Below, one piece after another: positions 35,001-46,909 of a stretch of DNA of 64,000 bases. This stretch comes from Bactrocera neohumeralis. Taxonomy: Eukaryota > Arthropoda > Insecta > Diptera > Tephritidae. The position numbers and the translations under genes were made by a program. Numbering within the stretch: position 1 is the stretch's first letter; every line of letters starts with the position of its first letter. Under the pieces are notes generated by a model. It was given only the letters and a program-made list of their open reading frames with translations, had not been told where the DNA came from and did no database searches. Where the stretch lies: the NCBI RefSeq assembly GCF_024586455.1, contig NC_065921.1, forward strand, positions 3,596,001-3,660,000, given 5' to 3'.

Positions 35001-36714
35001 GAGTAAATTATTTTTAATTTTATATCGGCATTTGATTTCAGCTCACTTCTGCAACAATTGCATGGAGCTTTATTGGCTTAACGATGCTGGAGCGCAGCAA
35101 ATGCTGAAATTATAAATTTTCAATGTCACTGATAGCAAAACGAAGGGTTTATGGTTAAATGGAGGCACAATTTTGTATTCTGAAATAAAACATTCTCAAT
35201 TATGCAATTTTCGTTGGTTTTTTTTTTGCAGCTGAAAGGGCAAATTATATTTGATAGCAAGATTGAGCTGCAATAAATTAGTTACGGCGATAAATAATAA
35301 TAAAATCTTTCTAAAAAAAATTTTTCAAACAAATAATTATTGCTATACCCATTTGAACTCCGGTATTCGCTACGGATTAGCGCTAATATAAATATAAATT
35401 TTGAAACAGCTTGTAATTGCACTGAATGGCCGGATACATTTCTATATGAAATTCCTCAAAACGTCGATTTGAGCGAAAAAATATTTCCAATCAATGGTGA
35501 ATTTAGCAAAATTGTGGCAGCATTTGTTTGTATGCCAATATGTGTTCGAGCGTATCACACACACATTTAGGTTTGCATGTAAATAAGTATTGCACAATTA
35601 AACCCTTTTTGGGCTGTAAATATTTTATTAGTTTCGAATTAGTTGCTGTTTTGTAGGCAAAACGTGTAAATGAACTATTTTTGCTCGAAAAGTACTACTT
35701 AAATTAGAAGTTTTTTTGGAAATCGAACAACGTGCGATTAGACAAGCTGTTGCTGTTTATCAACTGAAAAATAATTGTTTTGGGTTGTGTGCATGTGTGA
35801 GCTTGCATTTTCATATGCTCATAAAAGCAATGCGTATGCAGTTTCGCGCAGTTTTGCATTTCCATTTTCACACGCACATATGCACCTACACACATGCTGT
35901 CAGCTGCGGCGCTGCGCTGGCGTTAATTGCCACTGCAACGAGTTCAACAACGACGGCATTTGAATGCTAAACGCGCGTTTGTATATGTAAATAGTAGGCG
36001 AACTGTGCAAGTCAATAGTTTTAAGTTAATTTTAAAGGTAATAAATTTCAAAATAAAAGCGAAAACATTAAACAGTTAATACACATGCACACACATAAAA
36101 ATATATTTATATTGTTGAAGTATAGTGTAATTGGGAGAATGGTGGAAGTTAGAGGCGAAATGCAGATTTAAATTTTAGATGCTAAAAACAGTTAGATTTG
36201 CACGTGCTGCAAGGCATTAGCGGTTAAGTGAACATGAAAACAAACAGTGCGAAATAACGGTGAAGCAAGAAATTGTTTTTTGCTGTAAAAAAAATCGATA
36301 CAAATGTACAATAACCCAAATTTGAAATGCAAGCCACTTTTATAATGAAACAAGTTTGTAATTGCAACAACGAAATGGACTTGAAAGTGGTTATTCTGCG
36401 GAAATTCTTTATTTAAAGATTTATTTGAAATTTGTTAATCCAGCTGATGGCCTCGACCTAGTGCTGCTAATTTTGCTATTTTCTGTATATTTATATGCTT
36501 AAAATAAATATGAATCTGAATTTGAAATTTGATGAATTATAAATTATCTCACAAATAGTAAACTAAGTGTGTCTCTGGAGATGTGTTTATCCTCGAAAAT
36601 TTGACATTTCAAAAATATTTTCAAAATAAGCCACGAATCCAATATTTTGAAAAATATTTGAAATTTTTTCTGGCCAAATATTAGCGTTAATTTTATCATC
36701 ATCATAAGTTTACA
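35001..36714. other. intergenic, no feature recognised
   Basis: AT-rich with a CA-rich patch at 35868-35900. Frames are short and non-descript. Confidence 0.4.
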
Positions 36715-37035
36715 GGCGAAGGAAAAACGATAAAATAGAAACAACTAACATGGAAACAAAACTTGCGTTTTGGTTAGAAAATGGTTATAAAATAGTTATA
36801 AAACAGTTATAAATTGGTTATATATTGGTTATATAAATGGTTATATGTTGGTTATAAAGCAGTTATAAAATACTTATATATTGGTTACATAATGGTTATA
36901 TCTGAGAGCAGTTGACAATTTTATGCATGTAATATGATGCGATGAAACGTAAGTCATAAAACGTGCAATTCCGATTTTTTTGATGATGCGTTGTTTTGGA
37001 TTTTAGGTGACGATATGCGCAATGATGCAGATAAC
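36715..37035 (+). repeat. GGTTATA-rich dispersed repeat, uninterrupted copy
   Basis: The core 36760-36902 is a tandem array of loosely 12-18 bp units built on TTGGTTATA / ATAAAATGGTTATA. The flanks AATAGAAACAACTAACATGG and GATGATGCGTTGTTTTGGAT match the copy at 20330-21032. Confidence 0.7.
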
Positions 37036-37811
37036 ATTATAATGAAAGGTAACCACTTTAAAGGTTAAATCCACTCAAAAACTTGACATTTTTCTAAAAA
37101 TACTATATCAAATGTACAATGTCATACTTGAAAAATATCGAAAATTCGAAATTGATCCAACAAAAGGCTTTGGAAAGATGAGCATTATGCTCAATTCACA
37201 TCGAACTTTTTCTTCGCTTTGCTTCAGACAATTGTTTTCCCAGAAAAGTTCGATGTATGCTTTTGTATGAGTGCATTCACACCAAAGCGAAACGCAGCAA
37301 GGCGGCGCAAAGTGTTGGGCAACTCTTATTTTTTACTCCTTGCCAAGCAATAGTCGCTATTTTTATTAGAGAGCAACACTGAAGGAAAGCACTCATCATG
37401 GCATACCCTTTGTTTTCTTCGATTCGTTATTTCAGTACGAACTGTCACGGAAACCGGAAAAAGTTGTATGTGAATGGGACTTAAGAATTTTCAACTTAGC
37501 GCAATGCGTTGCCAAAACTTTAAACGAGTTTTCTCTAAATGCTGTTTTCAAAAACGGTGCAGAAAGTTTCGGCGAAACGACTGGACCGATTACTTGAAAT
37601 ATTTACGTGATCTTCTTAGATATTCTTATCAGATAATGGTAGAAGAAATAAGAATTTCCATGATTTGGCTTTTTTAAAGTTGTTCACAAAAACCACTTTT
37701 TCAGGAGGCAATGAAATTGTGACAAATCCAAATTTTGTCTAATCTCTCGATCTGCATTGTATTCATGCATAGTGATAATAAATTTTTCGAGTGTTTGGTT
37801 AAAAAGAAAAT

Positions 37812-37950
37812 TTAAGCAGAAAAAACATCTTCCTACAACTTTTTTGCGGCGGTCCTACTGGAGATCAGCTATGGGATCGTGAGAATCCAATTTTTCTCAA
37901 AATGAATCGGTTATAAAGAATATTCAATTTTGTAAATGTACATTATTATA
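37812..37950 (+). repeat. dispersed AT-rich repeat, copy 2
   Basis: Matches 3041-3186: AAGCAGAAA, CATCTTCCTAC, CCTACTGGAGATCAGCTA, AATGAATCGGTTAT and AATTTTGTAAATG in the same order. Confidence 0.55.
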
Positions 37951-37954
37951 CCCT

Positions 37955-38165
37955 GAACAGGGTAGCTTCGGGGTTTGAAACCTAGAAAAAAGCATCGGAG
38001 ACCCTATAAAATATATACTATTTTTGAGATATCAATCAGAAATTTTGCAGTTGCCCTTTTCAAAACAAAAAGCTACTCACTTGTCGGAACAACCGATATC
38101 GTACCATTATCGCATTTAGTTGCCATACCAAACTAATAATCGGACTCAAGTTCGTGGATATAACT
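37955..38165 (+). repeat. dispersed repeat fragment (family of 15284-15560)
   Basis: Contains CCCTGAACAGGGTAGCTTCG, GGAGACCCTATAAAATATAT, TTTTTGAGATATCAATCAGA and CTCACTTGTCGGAACAACCG. The order fits the common repeat also seen at 15284-15560. Confidence 0.55.
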
Positions 38166-40697
38166 CCCTCAATGCTTTGTTCTTAATTTGCAGAAGTAGG
38201 AATGATAATGGGTGCGCCGTTGCCTACATTTCGGCGCGGATAAACTTGAAGTTTTTATGCAGTACATTTTTGTGGTTTTTTTGCCTTTCAAGTAACAGTG
38301 TCCCGATCTTTGAGATTATCACCTCTCTTGCAGACACAATGAAGTTTGAAGTAAGATTTTATGTACAAAATTTCTAAACAAAATTTTTATATAATAATAT
38401 TACTTATTGTTTTTGTATTTAGACTTATTTGTTTGTGGAGAAAGTGTGAGGAATTAAAGCAGAGAAAATCAATTTTATATGAATCTATATTAAGCAGAAA
38501 CAGTGTCTAAATATAAAGAACAATGTTAGCAAAGTAAGCAATTTTTGTTTGATTTTTATGGAAAAATAAAAAAAATGTAAATAATAACCAAAAATAGCCA
38601 TAATTCTTTTCAACTAAGCGCAAAATGTGCTGTAGCATTTTAAGATTAAAGTATTACAAATCGAATTCATAAAAAAACAGAAGCAAAAATAAACAAAATT
38701 GAACTAAAAATACAACAAATTTGTACATACATAGTATATAGAGTAAAGTAAACAGAATAAAATAAAAGTAAAATAAAGTAATTTTATAATGCATTTCACA
38801 ATTAGTTCATTTTCAATGCTCAGAGCTCGATTAGTGCATACAAACATACAAGACATATGTTATGCACACATATGTACATGCAGACCCGTGTATGTGAATA
38901 CATATATACATAGTTTCATCTATCCTTGGCATACAATAATGATAATGATATACTAATGATAATAACAGCGGATTGATGGTTTGATGTAAAACAACAAAAG
39001 CAAAAAACGCAAAATAAATAACATAGTATACAAACATACATAAATATATATTCTTAGTAATGCAACATTAATATATGTAAATGAATAATAAAAGTTTAGC
39101 ATTGGAGCATAATAAGAATAATGAAATGTAAACAACAAACAACAACATAGCTGCATATAAACGAACACAAACAAACACACATTTAATTGTACTGAACACA
39201 TGCAGAAATCAATAAAATCATGATTTAGAAAAATTTCAAATTATTGCATTTCATTTTGTCTATTGGAAAGGGTTGGAGGGACAAAGAACCTGGCACGACG
39301 GGCGTGAAAGAAGTGAGGTTATGTTTTTACACGCTCTCCATATGTTGTGCAGAGAGTTTCGTTAAACCAACGGTTGTCTGTCACACATTGGTTTGGTTGT
39401 TTGTGGGTGCGTTGGTGTTGGTAAGAAAACCAAAGCTCGAACAATTTCTTATCATAATTTAGCGCCAGGTGTGATTCAGAATATATTGAAAGTGATGATC
39501 TCCGATAATCCGGTTGACTTTATACCGCATATAATTTGACTAAAATTTGTGATTTTGATATATAATTTTTCGCAGCAGTGGTTTAATAACAAAATTACTT
39601 CTGTTGACCCACCTGGTTTTAAAATAGAATATAACATCTCATCAAATTTGACTCGGACTGATCTGATATGTTTATCAATTAGCTCAATTAGGGCTGGATG
39701 CGCCATTTTGATGCACTATCGCATCTTATAACATTGCTATCACTTTTCATCGCTACGCTCAAGCCGTTAGGTGCTCTCAATGAAACTTCTTATATCCGTT
39801 ATTCTTTTTATGGACAACCACTCAGATTTAGCACCTAATGGTTTCAAAGTTTTTGGAATTGTAATAGAGCTGGGGATTCACAGGGAAAGTGAAACCCCGT
39901 TTACTTATTCCCTTCTAGTTTGCAACAGCGGCAAAAAATGTTATAAGACAGGCCCATTTTTATCTGTAAGTTTGTATATATTATTTCTGAATCTAAGTAG
40001 TAAGTCCTTGGTTCTCTTTCTGTCATATTTGTGTCATATCTATTTTGTTATCTTTCCGCTTGTTATTGAACTCCATCTGATCTCAGATATTTGTTCAAAA
40101 GGCTTAAAAATTTCTCTGTTGATCGTTCTCATATTATTGATTTCGTCTAAAGAGGCTGTTTTACCATGGAAAATTTAAGCTTGTACGCTGGAATTTAGCT
40201 GCTGTTGATAGGGCTAGAAATGCCGCCTGCCTACCAGTATATTGTGTTTCCAATTTAATAGTTATTCTCCACCTAATACTATGCTTGGGTCTTTGTAAAT
40301 CAAAGAAGATGCCAAGATCATTGAAACAGACAGTATAAGTACTGCATCATCCTCTTCCATCAAACCTTTTCTACCAAATGTCATGTTGGATGTGAAATAA
40401 CAAAAGATCACAACCTCTGTTATGGATCACATCGGACATGATTTAACTCTGTTCTCTGTCCATTTAAACTGTGCCCGCAAACCGAATCGATACTTTTTTG
40501 TCAATGGATCGTCTCAATACAAATTTTGACTTCCGCGCTTTATTTTCACTTTAAGCTTCATTACTTGTCCTACGTCTTTATCGAGTTTCTATAAAATTAT
40601 CAGATTGACGACAACTCTCCTCTAGCTAAAGTAGTTTCCCCAGTCATAAACCTAACAACTAATATTTTAACGATTATTAAAACTGTGATTAAAATAT
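38166..40697. other. intergenic, no exon recognised
   Basis: Very AT-rich at 38400-39230. 39480-39740 contains a short piece shared with 11045-11075. The 135-codon frame at 39771-40178 has no domain I can name. Confidence 0.4.
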
Positions 40698-41576
40698 TTT
40701 TTATACTCTCAACAAAGTTGCTAAGGAGAAATATTATAGTTTTGTTCACATAACGGTTGTTTGTAAGTCCTAAAACTAAAAGAGTCAGACTCCGGTATAT
40801 ATACCAAAGTGATCAGGGCGACGAGTAGAGTCGAAATCCGGATGTCTGTCTGTTCATCCGTCTGTCCGTCCGTCTGTCCGTCTGTCCGTCCGTGCAAGCT
40901 GTAACTTGAGTAAAAGTTTAGATATCATGATGAAACTTGGTACACGTATTCCTTGGCTCCATAAGAAGGTTAAGTTCGAAGATGGGCAAAATCGGCCCAC
41001 TGCCACGCCCACAAAATGGCAGAAACCGAAAACCTATAAAGTGTCATAACTAAGCCATAAATAAAGATATTAAAGTGAAATGTGGCTCAAAGGATCGTAT
41101 TAGGGAGGGGCATTTTTGAGAATCACTAAAAGTGCGCTAACCGACTAACAAAAAACGTCTGAAACACTAAATTCTACGGAAGAAATTGCAGAAGGAAGCT
41201 GCACCCAGGCTTTTTTTAAAACTTGAAAATGGGCGTGGCCTCGCCCACTTATGGACCAAAAACCATATCTCAGGAACTACTAGACCGATTTCAATGAAAT
41301 TCGGTATATAATATTTTCTTAACACCCTGATGACATGTACGTAATATGGGTGACCACGCCTTCTTCCAATATAACGCTACTTTGAATTCCATCTGATACC
41401 TTCTCTGTATAATACGAGTATATACATTAGGAACCAATGATGAAAGCTTAACTTTACACAAATACGGTATTTGAAAAATATGTAAATGACGTATAATGAA
41501 ATCTCGATTATCACTTTATCATGCGAGAGTATAAAATGTTCGGTGATACACGAACTTAGCCCTTCCTTACTTGTTA
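40698..41576 (-). repeat. dispersed repeat with TATACTCTCGCA ends, copy B (inverted relative to 558-1630)
   Basis: Reads as the reverse complement of copy A almost end to end, including the GTCTGTCCGTCC tract and the right-end CCCTTCCTTACTTGTT. It lacks about 190 bp present in copy A (roughly 1035-1228). Confidence 0.75.
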
Positions 41577-42631
41577 TATTTTAATCTTAACTCAGATTAG
41601 TAAAAATAGCACCTGTGATATAAAATGTAAGACCTTTTTATAGCTTATCTGCCTTTTCATTTCTTTTACTTTATTTTATTTTCAGTACTTTCAAGGTTTC
41701 TGCTTGATAGTCTCAAAACAAAGCTTTAATTAGCAAAATCAAATACAATAAGTTTTTTGAATCTTACAGAAATAACTCTAATTAATTTGCCATTCCTATC
41801 ATAATATTAATATCAATTCTTCTTCCATTAAAAATCTCCCATATATTTCATTTACTGTTAGTGATAATCACCGCAATACAGTTATGGCCAAATCCAACAC
41901 TGTTTTATCATAATCCATCACAAATTTCTCATCAAATCTCGCACACACATTTTTGGCGGTTTTACGTTAAGAATACAAAAGAGCCCAAGTCGAGATAGCA
42001 CCCAGTTCGGTTTCTTCCGTTTAGGCGCTGTAATTCATTGAAAAATTAAATACGTTAATATTTTTCTATACTTACCACATAAAAATTTAAACAATCAAAT
42101 CTAAACTACAACAAAAACAGCATCGAAACGTTCACGAATCTACTCTCCTCAAAATATTGAAAAAACGACTTTGGCTCTTCTACTCTTCAATGCATGCGTA
42201 ACGAAGAAAGTGCCATGTTCTGCGGCAAACAAATATTTCTGTGTGTGTAAATAAAAATAGTTGCGCACAAATTAATCGAAATGATGATGGATCTTTTGTG
42301 GGAGAAGTTAAATTTTCGCCTAACTAAGAAAGTAGGTCACACAAAAGAATGCACACAAAAGCCGAAACAACCAACAAAAACGAAAGAAGAACACAGCCTA
42401 GCTATCTTCTAAGCAAAAGTTAAGCAAGCCAAAATAATGAAGAGAACGAAAATGCTGTAAATAATAGCTACTAAAGAAAAGCAAAAAGAAGTCGCAAACA
42501 AAACAATGTCGTAGAGTGTCGGAGTCTGCAACCAACCGACTTGTAAACCACCGAACGCAGATTCGTATCGAACCGAATCCAATTAGAATAACAAAGGCCG
42601 TCGTTGCGAAAGTCAATCACTGAAGCGAGGC
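41577..42631. other. upstream region of the secreted-protein gene
   Basis: AT-rich, with no element recognised; enhancers may lie here but nothing specific can be pointed to. Confidence 0.35.
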
Positions 42632-42669
42632 TATAAATGCGCCGGCCAAAGTGTCGCTCGAGTTCAGTT
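42632..42669 (+). promoter_or_regulatory. TATA box and TCAGTT initiator of the secreted-protein gene
   Basis: TATAAATG starts at 42632 and a perfect Drosophila-type initiator TCAGTT lies at 42664-42669 (A at 42666). A second TCAGTT follows at 42672. The spacing from TATA to the first initiator A is 34 bp, slightly long but workable. This predicts a 5' UTR of about 74 nt before the ATG at 42740. TATA promoters suit strongly regulated, tissue-specific genes. Confidence 0.7.
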
Positions 42670-42739
42670 AGTCAGTTCGGCAACGCATGTGAATCTATTA
42701 GCAGAGCAGATCCAAAGCAGATTTCGATTATCTTACGGA

Positions 42740-44465
42740 ATGTTAATTCAGCGCGTGTTGTTGGTGGTCACAGCGCTTTGCTGGTCATTTCATGCGGCAA
42801 ACGGAGGTAAGCTTACACTTATTTGGCATTAAATTCACTTTCACTTAACGCATTCATTCCGGCATAGATACAAAGCCCGAAAAACTCACAAGCTTTCGTC
42901 CCATCACACAGGCTGAGTATGAGGCAATACTCAGCCTAACTGATGGTGAGACGGTTGTATCGGAGGGTCGTCTCATAAATGGTGGCCTCGCGGCATTGGC
43001 TGGTTTGACAACAGGCTGGGTTACGAGTTTGCGTTTTCCCAACATCTTCGGTTCCTTTATGCCGGCGCAAAAATCACCGAACGCCAGTTATCCACTTTGT
43101 GTCATAAGAACTGAAGAAAGTCCAGAGAGCCAGCATCATCACGAGTATCATGGCTACCATGAGCATCACAACCGACAAGGCCGCTCAGACGACAGTGAGA
43201 GTCATGAAAGTTCGGAGGATGACTACTATCATTATGTTCAACAACAGTACCATGAAGATCACTCGCATGAAGACCATAGCGGGGAACATTTTAGTAGCAT
43301 TGAAATGCCGTGGAATACGAACAAGTTGGCACCGGTCGTGAATTGTATTGTGGTGCTGAGAGAAGATGAGAATCATGGTGATGATGACGATCAGCATTAT
43401 CATCACACTACAACTAAGCGACCGAAACGGAAGCGCAGGAAACATAGACCATACCCGGTGTTACTGCCAGTGGCCCCACCAACTCAATATGCACCTCAAC
43501 ATCAAGCACCACCGCCTCCACCACCATCACCAGCTGTTACGTATCCATACTCGGCAGCGCAGAGTCCATACTCGCCTTACGGTAGTTATAACAATCCCTG
43601 GTATTGGCAAACACCTTACTACAATCCGTATTCCAGCGAGCCGACAACTTTTACTGCCTATCCAGATATTTACGCAACAAATAATCCAGGCTCTAATACT
43701 CGCAGTTACCCAGGCGCCTATTCTGGCCCTTTTGCCTCCTCTCCCGCAAGCAATAATCCTGGTTCTTATTACGACGCCACTCCAGGCGCCTATTCAGATC
43801 CTCCCCCAAGCGCTTACCCAAGCTATTCTTACAACCCTCAGCCAAGCAGCTATACAAGCCATTATTCCAATCAGAGGGTAGCTGTAAATCGCGAAAGTCC
43901 TTCGCAAAACTCTGAACCCAGCTACAACTATGGTCCACCACCCAACAGAGGCAGTTTTGCGGCAGTAGACCAAGAACCCTACAAAAGTTATTACGATGAA
44001 CGCATTAGGGAGAACCATAAGACTTCAGCAAAGCCTAAAAAGTCAGCCTCAGCTTCAAAAATGCCGAAAATTAACAAAAAACAGAAAGCGAAGTCTACCG
44101 CCAAACCACGACTACCAAATGATCACATAGACTCCGCGTTGACGTCAACCAAAATTCCAATTAGAGGAAGGCATACGAAAGTGAAACGCGACGAGAGCGG
44201 CATACAAACTCGCTCGTATGCGAAGATCGCAAGTTATTCGGAAAGCGGTTACCAGCCCACGCTATACCCACAATATAACTATCAGTCCAGCTACCCGAAG
44301 GTATCATACACCCACGCTCTGCCCTACCCAGCTCCCGTTTATGTGAGAAATAGCATTGAGCAGCCGTCTACAGCGCCGAACACGAAGCAATACCGAGCGT
44401 ATTCGAATGACGCCGAGAACGAGGGATATCTGTCGGAGCATATGCTAGCAATAAGGCAAGTCTAG
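42740..44465 (+). CDS. secreted His-, Pro- and Tyr-rich protein, 554 aa (two exons, 61-bp intron 42807-42867)
   Basis: Exon 1 is 42740-42806 and exon 2 is 42868-44465, phase 1, with GGAG|gtaagc and ggcatag borders. The N-terminus MLIQRVLLVVTALCWSFHAA is a clear signal peptide ending near residue 22. Then come a short ordered-looking region (24-105), a His/Glu/Asp-rich region (112-163), a basic run KRPKRKRRKHR (206-216), a hexaproline (237-242) and a Pro/Tyr/Ser/Asn-rich domain (about 245-360) with spaced NNPGS, PGAYS and SYxYNP motifs. A Lys-rich stretch (405-436), a dibasic KR|D site (462-463) and a Tyr-rich C-terminus follow. The mature chain has only two cysteines, 100 and 182. The composition resembles extracellular matrix, cuticle or eggshell proteins, but that is inference; I do not recognise the family. 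It lies about 12.8 kb downstream of the dpr-like stop codon, on the same strand. Confidence 0.88.
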
Positions 44466-44547
44466 GGTTCCTTAAATTAATATTCTATTGCATTTAATTA
44501 GATTTTTAATTCAGACTTAAAAAACATAATTTATTATTTTTATTATA

Positions 44548-44553
44548 AATAAA
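44548..44553 (+). terminator. poly(A) signal of the secreted-protein gene
   Basis: AATAAA lies 83 bp after the stop codon in an AT-rich 3' flank, a typical distance for a compact fly gene. The sequence right after it merges into a decayed transposon. Confidence 0.65.
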
Positions 44554-44689
44554 TACTTTCTTTGAATATTTGAACTCTATAAATAATAGGTGTTTCATTT
44601 CGAGAATATCCACTTTTTTTAAGAAAAAACTCAGAAATTTCAAACTTAATGGGGAATGTTTATTATGTTTTGGGATTTTTTTTTTTGAA

Positions 44690-45265
44690 AGATTATCTTT
44701 TTCAAAAGAGTCTCAGATGGTCCATCCGCAGATTCCTTAGACTTTACACATCCCTACAGGAAAAAATCAAACGGGGTGATCTCACATGATTTTGTTGGCA
44801 AATCTACCGACCCAAAACGTGAAATTATCTGCCCACCTGACGTGTGCAAAGTGGCACCGTCTTGTTGCCGAGATCACGAACTTCAGTTTCAGGCATGAAA
44901 TAGTCGGTTATCATGGCGCGATAACGGTCGCCATGACGTTAACGTCCTCAACGGCATCATTTTTGAAGAAATATGGTTCAATGATTCCACAAACCCTTCC
45001 AAATCAATGTTTTTTTTTGGATGAAATGGTAGCTCTGGAATATGTTCAGATTGCTATTTGTCCCAAAGGTGGCAATTTTGCTTGTTTAGATACCCATTGT
45101 GCCAGAAATGGACTTCATCGCCGAACAAAATTTGGCTCGAAAACATCGGATCTTCTGTGAACTTTTCACGAGCCCAAAGAGCAAGGCTATGTCGCTTGGG
45201 AAGATCGAAACACCTGCGCTACAAAAATATTCTGAAACAGGGTTCCCATCTGATTTTATAACCTT
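44690..45265 (-). mobile_element. Tc1/mariner transposase remnant
   Basis: The - strand, through frameshifts, reads DLPKRHSLALWA, FTEDPMFSSQILFGDEVHFW, then HNGYLNKQNCHLWDK. GDEVHFW is the first catalytic Asp region, missing from most other copies here. It continues as ELPFHPKK and YFFKNDAVEDVNVNGDRYRA, and DFFMPETE. A deletion then leads to a DFF-WG-VK-like end. It starts within about 150 bp of the secreted-protein gene's poly(A) signal. Confidence 0.75.
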
Positions 45266-45765
45266 TTTAAAGACTTATGCTACCGTTTTTATAGGAGAAA
45301 GGGAAAAGTGTCTCCGGTCTTTGCAGCAAGGTGATTCCAGCTTCATTTCTTTGCAGTATTTCAACCAAAGTGGAGCAAATAAAATTAGTCAACTATTTAT
45401 TTTAAAAGCGAATACAAACTGCTAAACAAGCAATTAAGATTGTGTTTACAGTTTATCACGTTGCAATCGGCTTGTTAACTTCCACCGCCTCCGTACGACA
45501 GACCAACTCGCAGAAAGCACTTATCCAGTTATTTGCTGAGCACATAAAATCACTTTGTGGGCTTTGCATGATGATTTCGGGGGCTCAGCTCAGCGCAGCT
45601 AAGGTGTATCGAGCACCCGCTCTTAGCGCTGCTCACTTAAGCTCTCCCCCACGCCTAACAAGTTGACAATTTGCATAATAATCAGTGCAACGACGACAAC
45701 GTAAACAAAGCGTCTAAGCGGATTACATTGAGACAATGGCAATGCTCACCTATTAAATATTCCAA
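45266..45765. other. intergenic, no feature recognised
   Basis: The left part may still belong to the adjacent transposon; the right part becomes GC-richer towards 45770. Confidence 0.35.
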
Positions 45766-45769
45766 CTAA

Positions 45770-46162
45770 CAGTTCAAAATTACCCCACCAACAAGCGCAC
45801 ATAGAGCACTGCACACGCACCGAGCTAGCAGCCATTTACGGCAGGAAAGCGAGCACAATGACCGAGAATCGGTGCGCTTCCTGCGGTATGCTGCGAGTTC
45901 GGCCGTTCGTGTGCGGCAGGTGCTATGACAACCGCAAGTGATTTGCATACATTTGAGCTATCGACTGCAGCAGCGAAGTCTCCCAAGTCAGACGCCGACG
46001 AGACGGTCGTGGGGGAGCGCAATCGCATCACAATATCAAAGTTTGATGACTCAGCTTTGCAATTGTCGTGCGTGGACCAAAGTGGCGCCCAAAGCGGCTT
46101 ATACAACGGCAGCTAACAGGCAAACGACGGCTAATCTGAACTGTTCAAACAACAAATGATAT
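45770..46162 (+). other. candidate 5' leader exon with small upstream ORFs
   Basis: A GC-richer island in AT-rich DNA that ends at a strong donor (ATAT|gtgagt, 46163). It holds a 27-codon ORF (45858-45941) with paired CxxC motifs (CASCGMLRVRPFVCGRC) and an overlapping 63-codon ORF (45925-46116). No downstream exon is identified, so this is only a candidate; the opposite strand is also open (45825-46106). Confidence 0.25.
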
Positions 46163-46909
46163 GTGAGTATTGGTCATTGAAATTAGACCGATTGTCTCTT
46201 AGATCATTCGATATCGGCTTTAAGGTAAATCTGTCGGAAATGTCATTTAAATGCATGCAACAGCAAGAAAACTCTCACAACTGCATTTATAAGCGTGTAA
46301 GTGTCAACGAGCTGGGTCCATAGTCAATAATTAGTTGAGTGTATAAATTAGCATAAGATTGATTGAAATTAAGTAGGAATATATCTACATACATCAATTA
46401 ATTATATTTGAATTGCAGTATTATCTCTTTGCATGTGAATATTAGAAAATATTTGCTTTGACACCGACGTATTCTGTCCGGTCAATGTTTGCTCTGGTGT
46501 CGCTTTGCTGCCTACGGAATGATTATGGACACAGACACAGATTTGCATAAATCGCATTAATTACTTTACTTTATAAAGACTACTACCGATTGAGGAATAC
46601 CAGAAGCCGTATGATGTATGATTTTTAAATACTTTAGTGTAGGAGAAAGACTGAGCACATTCCCTTAGATAATGAATAACTGCGAAATTTGTTAATCAAA
46701 AAAGCACGTGTCAATTCTAGAGTCTCATAGAAATCAAATTCTTGCCGCATATGTATGTTTCTCCGATATCTTCGGATTCGACTTTCATATATGTACATAC
46801 AGTCTTGGCAAAACTAACTGAGCTCGTCACAATCATTTATATATGTACATACTATATTTTATATATGGTTTCCGACTTTTCTTTAGCGGCAATCTTTGTA
46901 AATAAAGGG
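46163..46909. other. non-coding
   Basis: AT-rich. No exon or element recognised, apart from a possible short repeat at 46745-46825 sharing TCTTGGC/AAAACT words with 57060-57090. Confidence 0.35.

Noticed and set aside
39771..40178. 135-codon open frame
   Set aside because: Hydrophobic, AT-driven composition with no domain, signal peptide logic or splice context; likely chance.
43366..43881. 171-codon frame within the secreted-protein gene
   Set aside because: Out-of-frame reading of the Pro/Tyr/His-rich repeats.
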